From the NCBI GenBank assembly GCA_038212095.1, contig JBBQUW010000005.1, positions 62,001 to 126,000 on the forward strand: 64,000 bases of DNA, written 5' to 3'. Each line of letters begins with the position of its first letter. Positions within the stretch are counted from its first letter, which is position 1. Both the position numbers and the translations under genes were made by a program. Below, one piece after another: positions 60,571-64,000 of the stretch. Source of the DNA: JAICYJ01 sp038212095 (GTDB lineage Bacteria > Actinomycetota > Thermoleophilia > Gaiellales > JAICJC01). Under the pieces are notes generated by a model. That model was not told the DNA's origin, made no database searches, and was given only the letters and a program-made list of their open reading frames with translations.

Positions 60571-62273
60571 CCGGCCGAGTCCAGCATCGGCAGGTGCAGC
60601 CCTTGCTCGTGCGCCGTCTCGGTCGCCTCGTCATACCCGGCGTCGGCATGTCGTGCGACGCCAATGCCTGGGTCGTTGGTGAGCACGCGCGCCAGCCGCT
60701 CGTCCATCTCGCTGCTGCCGTCGGCGACGATCACCATGCCGGCGTGGATCGAGTTGCCGATGCCGACGCCGCCGCCGTGATGAACCGACACCCAGGAGGC
60801 ACCGGAGGCGGTCGAGAGCAGCGCGTTCAGGATCGGCCAGTCGGCGATCGCGTCGGAGCCGTCCTTCATCGACTCGGTCTCGCGGAAGGGTGAGGCCACC
60901 GAGCCGGTGTCCAGGTGGTCACGGCCGATCACGATCGGCGCCGACACCTCGCCTCGCCGCACGAGGTCGTTGAACAGCAGACCCGCCTTCGCGCGATCGC
61001 CCTGCCCCAGCCAGCAGATGCGCGCCGGCAGACCCTGGAAGGCGATCCGCGCCGGCGCAATCGAGAGCCAGCGTTGCAGCAGCTGGTCGTCGGGGAAGGC
61101 GTCCACCAGCGCGCGGTCGATGCGCGCGATGTCGGCCGGATCTCCCGACAGCGCCGCCCAGCGGAACGGCCCAGCGCCGATCGCAAACAGCGGCCGGATG
61201 TAGGCCGGGACAAACCCGGGGAAGGCGAACGCGTCCGCATAGCCTGCATCCAGGGCCTCGGTGCGCAGGTTATTGCCGTAGTCGAACACGTGGCTGCCCG
61301 CCTCCTGGAAGGCCACCATCGCCTTGACGTGGGCGACCGCCGTCTCTCGCGCATGGCGTACGTATCTGTCCGGATCCGAGTGGCGCAAGGCGATCGCGTC
61401 GTCCAGCGTCATGCCCATCGGCACGTAGCCGTTCAGCATGTCGTGCGCCGAGGTCTGATCGGTGACCAGATCGAACTGCACGCCGCGGCGCGCCAGCTCG
61501 GGGAAGACCTCGCCGGCATTGCCGAGCAGCCCGATCGAGATGCCGAGGCCCTCGTCTGCAGCCCGCCGGACGCGCTTGACGGCGTCGTCGAGGTCGGCAG
61601 CGACCTCGTCCAGGTAGCGCGTCTCAAGCCGCCGAGCGATCCGCTGCGGGTCGACCTCCACGTTCAGGCTGGCAGCGCCGGCCAGCGATGCCGCCAGCGG
61701 CTGCGCGCCACCCATGCCGCCCAGCCCGGCGGTCAAGATCGTGCGACCGGCCAGGTCGGACGAGCCCCAATGCCGCTCGCCGGCCGCCGCGAAGGTCTGG
61801 AAGGTGCCCTGCAGGATGCCCTGGGTGCCGATGTAGATCCACGACCCGGCCGTCATCTGGCCGAACATCGTCAACCCCTCGGCCTCCAGCCGCCGGAACT
61901 CGTCCCAGTTGGCGAACCTCGGCACCAGCAGCGAGTTTGCGATCAGCACGCGGGGCGCGCCCGCGTGGGTGCGGAACACCGCCACCGGCTTGCCGCTCTG
62001 GATCAGCATCGTCTCGTCGTTCTCGAGCTCGATCAGCGTCCGCACGATCGCCCGCAGCGCCTCGTGGCTGCGGGCCGCCTTGCCCGAACCGCCGTACACG
62101 ACAAGCTTAGTGGGGTCCTCGGCCACCTCGGGATCGAGGTTGTTGCACAGCATCCGCAGCGCCGCCTCCTGGTGCCAGCCCTTGCAGCGCAGCCCGCTAC
62201 CGCGCGGCGCGCGCACGTTCGCAAGGTCGCCGACCAGCGCGTCGACCTCGCTGGTGAGATCAGTTGTGGCCAT
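60567..62273 (-). CDS. hutU: Urocanate hydratase
   Basis: A 568-residue NAD-containing enzyme converting urocanate to imidazolonepropionate. The NAD site is ILTAGLGGMGGAQPLAASL; the essential Cys region is GLPARICWLG. SWIYIGTQGILQGT and DHLDTGSVASPFRETE are also typical. ATG 62273 has AAGGGAG at a good distance. hutH lies 54 bases upstream. Confidence 0.97.
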   Translation of the reverse strand: MATTDLTSEVDALVGDLANVRAPRGSGLRCKGWHQEAALRMLCNNLDPEVAEDPTKLVVYGGSGKAARSHEALRAIVRTLIELENDETMLIQSGKPVAVFRTHAGAPRVLIANSLLVPRFANWDEFRRLEAEGLTMFGQMTAGSWIYIGTQGILQGTFQTFAAAGERHWGSSDLAGRTILTAGLGGMGGAQPLAASLAGAASLNVEVDPQRIARRLETRYLDEVAADLDDAVKRVRRAADEGLGISIGLLGNAGEVFPELARRGVQFDLVTDQTSAHDMLNGYVPMGMTLDDAIALRHSDPDRYVRHARETAVAHVKAMVAFQEAGSHVFDYGNNLRTEALDAGYADAFAFPGFVPAYIRPLFAIGAGPFRWAALSGDPADIARIDRALVDAFPDDQLLQRWLSIAPARIAFQGLPARICWLGQGDRAKAGLLFNDLVRRGEVSAPIVIGRDHLDTGSVASPFRETESMKDGSDAIADWPILNALLSTASGASWVSVHHGGGVGIGNSIHAGMVIVADGSSEMDERLARVLTNDPGIGVARHADAGYDEATETAHEQGLHLPMLDSAG

Positions 62274-62327
62274 GCGAGCTCCCTTCAGGACGATCCACGA
62301 ACGGAGGCTATACCACCGGCGGCCAGA

Positions 62328-63860
62328 TCAGCCCAGCGCGGTGCCGGTGCGCTGGACGGCGGTGAGGATGGAGCCGTCGCGGATACGATCGGCCACCTGC
62401 TCGATCTCGGCCGACAGGGAACGGTCGTCCGCCAGGTGAGGTGACGTCTCGCGCAGCGTCGCGTGCAGGGCCGTGACGGCCGGGCCGGGGCGCAGCGGGG
62501 CGAGGAAGTCGAGGCCCTGGGCGCCGCACAGGAGCTCCACCGCGAGCACGCGTTCGACGTTGTGGCAGACCTGCCACGCGTGCACCGCGGCGGTGGCGCC
62601 CATCGAGACGTGGTCCTCCTGGCCGGCGCTGGTCGGGATCGAGTCGACCGACGCGGGGTGGCAGAGCACCTTGTTCTCGGCCACCAGGCTGGCGGCGACA
62701 TAGTGGGGGATCATGAAGCCGGAGTTGAGGCCGCCCTCCTCGGTCAAGAACGGTGGCAGACCCTCGCTCATGGTCGGGTTGACCATCCGCTCGATCCGCC
62801 GCTCGCTGATGCCGGCCAGCTCGGCCAGGGCGATCTTCAGCGTGTCCAGCGCGATCGCGACCGGCTCGCCGTGGAAGTTGCCGTTGGACAGCACCTCGTC
62901 GCTGTCCGCAAATACGAGTGGGTTGTCGGTTGCCGCATTCAGCTCGATCGCGACCACGCCGCGGGCGTAGCCGATCGCGTCACGGCATGCACCGTGCACC
63001 TGGGGCGAGCAGCGCAGCGAGTAGGCGTCCTGCACGCGGCCACACCAGCGATGCGACTCGTTGATCTGACTGCCTTCCAACAGCGCGTACAGGTTGGCCG
63101 CCGAGGCGACCTGGCCCGGGTGAGGACGAAGCGCCTGGATCTCGGGCGAGAACGGTGTCCGCGAGCCGCGCACCGCCTCCACCGACTGCGCCGCCGCCAG
63201 ATCCGCGATCCGCACCAACCTGGCCGCGCGGGCCAGCACCAAGGCGCCGATCGCCGCCATGAACTGGGTGCCGTTGATCAGCGCCAACCCCTCCTTTGCC
63301 TCCAGCACCACCGCCTCCAGCCCGGCCTGGGCAAGCGCCTCGCCGCCAGCCATCCGCACACCACCCAACTCCGCAACACCCTCACCCACCAACGGCAGTG
63401 CCAGATGCGCCAGCGGCGCCAGATCGCCGCTCGCCCCCAGCGAGCCGCGCGACGGCACCACCGGATGCACGCCCGCATTCAGCATCGCCAGGAGCAGTTC
63501 TACCGTCTCCAACCGCACGCCGGAAGCGCCCGTGGCGAGCGCATTTGCCCGCAACACCATCGCCGCGCGCACGACCTCGACCGCGAACGGCTCCCCCACC
63601 CCACAGGCATGGCTGCGCAACAGGTTCAGCTGCAGCCGCCCCACATCCTCACGCGAGATCGCCACATCCACGAACCGCCCGAAGCCAGTGTTGACACCGT
63701 ACGTCGGCGTCTCCGAGGAGACCGCGCGCTCGATCAGCGCCCTCGCCGCAACGATCCGCTCCACCGCCGCATCTCCCAGCGAGACGCTCGCCCCACCGAT
63801 CGCCACCCGCTCGACGTCGTCGATCGAGAGATCACGGCCCGTGAGAACAACGTCCGACAC
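62328..63860 (-). CDS. hutH: Histidine ammonia-lyase
   Basis: A 510-residue lyase making urocanate from histidine. The MIO cofactor comes from Ala-Ser-Gly in SRGSLGASGDLAPLAH; TPTYGVNTGFGRF, LINGTQFMAA and NGNFHGEPVA are active-site blocks. GTG 63860 starts VSDVVLTGRDLSIDDVERVA; longer starts would pass through a palindrome that is more likely to be an operator. It begins the hutH-hutU-SDR-hutI run and, through close spacing, possibly the whole stretch to aspS. Confidence 0.96.
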   Translation of the reverse strand: MSDVVLTGRDLSIDDVERVAIGGASVSLGDAAVERIVAARALIERAVSSETPTYGVNTGFGRFVDVAISREDVGRLQLNLLRSHACGVGEPFAVEVVRAAMVLRANALATGASGVRLETVELLLAMLNAGVHPVVPSRGSLGASGDLAPLAHLALPLVGEGVAELGGVRMAGGEALAQAGLEAVVLEAKEGLALINGTQFMAAIGALVLARAARLVRIADLAAAQSVEAVRGSRTPFSPEIQALRPHPGQVASAANLYALLEGSQINESHRWCGRVQDAYSLRCSPQVHGACRDAIGYARGVVAIELNAATDNPLVFADSDEVLSNGNFHGEPVAIALDTLKIALAELAGISERRIERMVNPTMSEGLPPFLTEEGGLNSGFMIPHYVAASLVAENKVLCHPASVDSIPTSAGQEDHVSMGATAAVHAWQVCHNVERVLAVELLCGAQGLDFLAPLRPGPAVTALHATLRETSPHLADDRSLSAEIEQVADRIRDGSILTAVQRTGTALG

Positions 63861-63865
63861 AGCGA

Positions 63866-63884
63866 CCCAGTCTAGAGAACTGGG
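63866..63884. promoter_or_regulatory. Palindrome just upstream of hutH
   Basis: CCCAGT and ACTGGG form a 6-bp inverted repeat around CTAGAGA, with the inner palindrome TCTAGA. It lies 6-24 bases before the hutH GTG, a fitting position for a repressor of the hut operon. No hut regulator gene is in the window. The remaining ~115 bases to the window edge show no gene. Confidence 0.4.
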
Positions 63885-64000
63885 CTGCCGAGCGAGATTC
63901 GTCCCCACGCAGCGCGAACGGTCGTGGCATACCACCGACACGCGGCGGCAGCGCTGAGCGCGGCCGAGCGGGTGTCGCCAGCCGATCGCCGCTCGACGAT

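Noticed and set aside
62463..63875. Long open frame opposite hutH (470 codons)
   Set aside because: Arg/His/Gln-rich antisense translation of hutH with no recognisable motif.
63259..63957. Plus-strand ORF reaching into the promoter side of hutH
   Set aside because: It is antisense to hutH with no ribosome site or protein-like pattern.

Overview
The window is a very GC-rich, gene-dense bacterial chromosome segment with no plasmid, phage, insertion sequence, CRISPR array or tRNA/rRNA gene that I could recognise. It probably comes from a deep-branching actinobacterium of the Thermoleophilia (Solirubrobacter/Gaiella-like) type. Three things suggest this: the GC content, a two-subunit GlyQ/GlyS glycyl-tRNA synthetase, and a gene order (aroQ-pepP-efp-acc-asp23-nusB-...-tlyA-nadK-recN, recO-glyQ-glyS) shared with Firmicutes rather than with Streptomyces or Mycobacterium. 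This placement is inference, not proof. Genes are tightly coupled: more than 20 junctions are 4-base ATGA or GTGA stop/start overlaps, and GTG starts are common.

Layout. 1-2.8 kb (+): end of a glycerol / glycerol-3-phosphate oxidation operon (BFD-type GlpA end, small flavoprotein, tiny membrane protein, FGGY kinase). 2.8-6.4 kb (-): glyS, glyQ, recO. 6.5-10.1 kb (-): deoB-deoA-mutM-ybaK, bracketed by a perfect 20-bp inverted repeat. 10.2-17.5 kb (-): two tandem-GNAT proteins, xerD, ald, an M20 peptidase, a CGNR regulator and an M32 carboxypeptidase. 17.5-23.4 kb: pyrG, then a 1017-residue SARP regulator fused through a membrane segment to a beta-propeller and a periplasmic binding domain, beside a small repeat-bearing secreted/membrane protein. 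23.4-33.6 kb (-): the long housekeeping run aroQ-pepP-efp-[carboxyltransferase-like+AccB]-accC-asp23-nusB-xseB-like-ispA-tlyA-nadK-recN. 33.8-37.3 kb: GerMN protein, aroK-aroB fusion, aroC. 37.4-41.6 kb: prepilin peptidase and a lower-GC island with a beta-propeller protein and a GT-C-like membrane protein. 41.6-47.1 kb (-): SDR, aroE, mltG, ruvX, alaS. 47.2-50.9 kb: orphan GroES-like protein, a DUF948 pair, and a NifU/IscU-like-MnmA fusion directly downstream of a cysteine desulfurase. 51-53.7 kb: secreted protein and MMPL transporter. 53.8-63.9 kb (-): hutH-hutU-SDR-hutI, two membrane proteins, MBL hydrolase, hisS, aspS.

Most genes are housekeeping (translation, shikimate pathway, isoprenoids, nucleotide salvage, histidine breakdown, cell wall). 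The unusual content is in gene fusions. (1) SARP-BTAD-TM-propeller-PBP looks like a one-protein membrane ligand sensor and transcription factor. (2) A pyruvate-carboxylase-type carboxyltransferase domain that has lost all four recognisable metal ligands is joined to a complete AccB beside accC. (3) An Fe-S scaffold domain is fused to the tRNA thiolase MnmA and paired with its own desulfurase. Two genes (ispA-like and mltG) also seem to start at CTG within CTGA overlaps.
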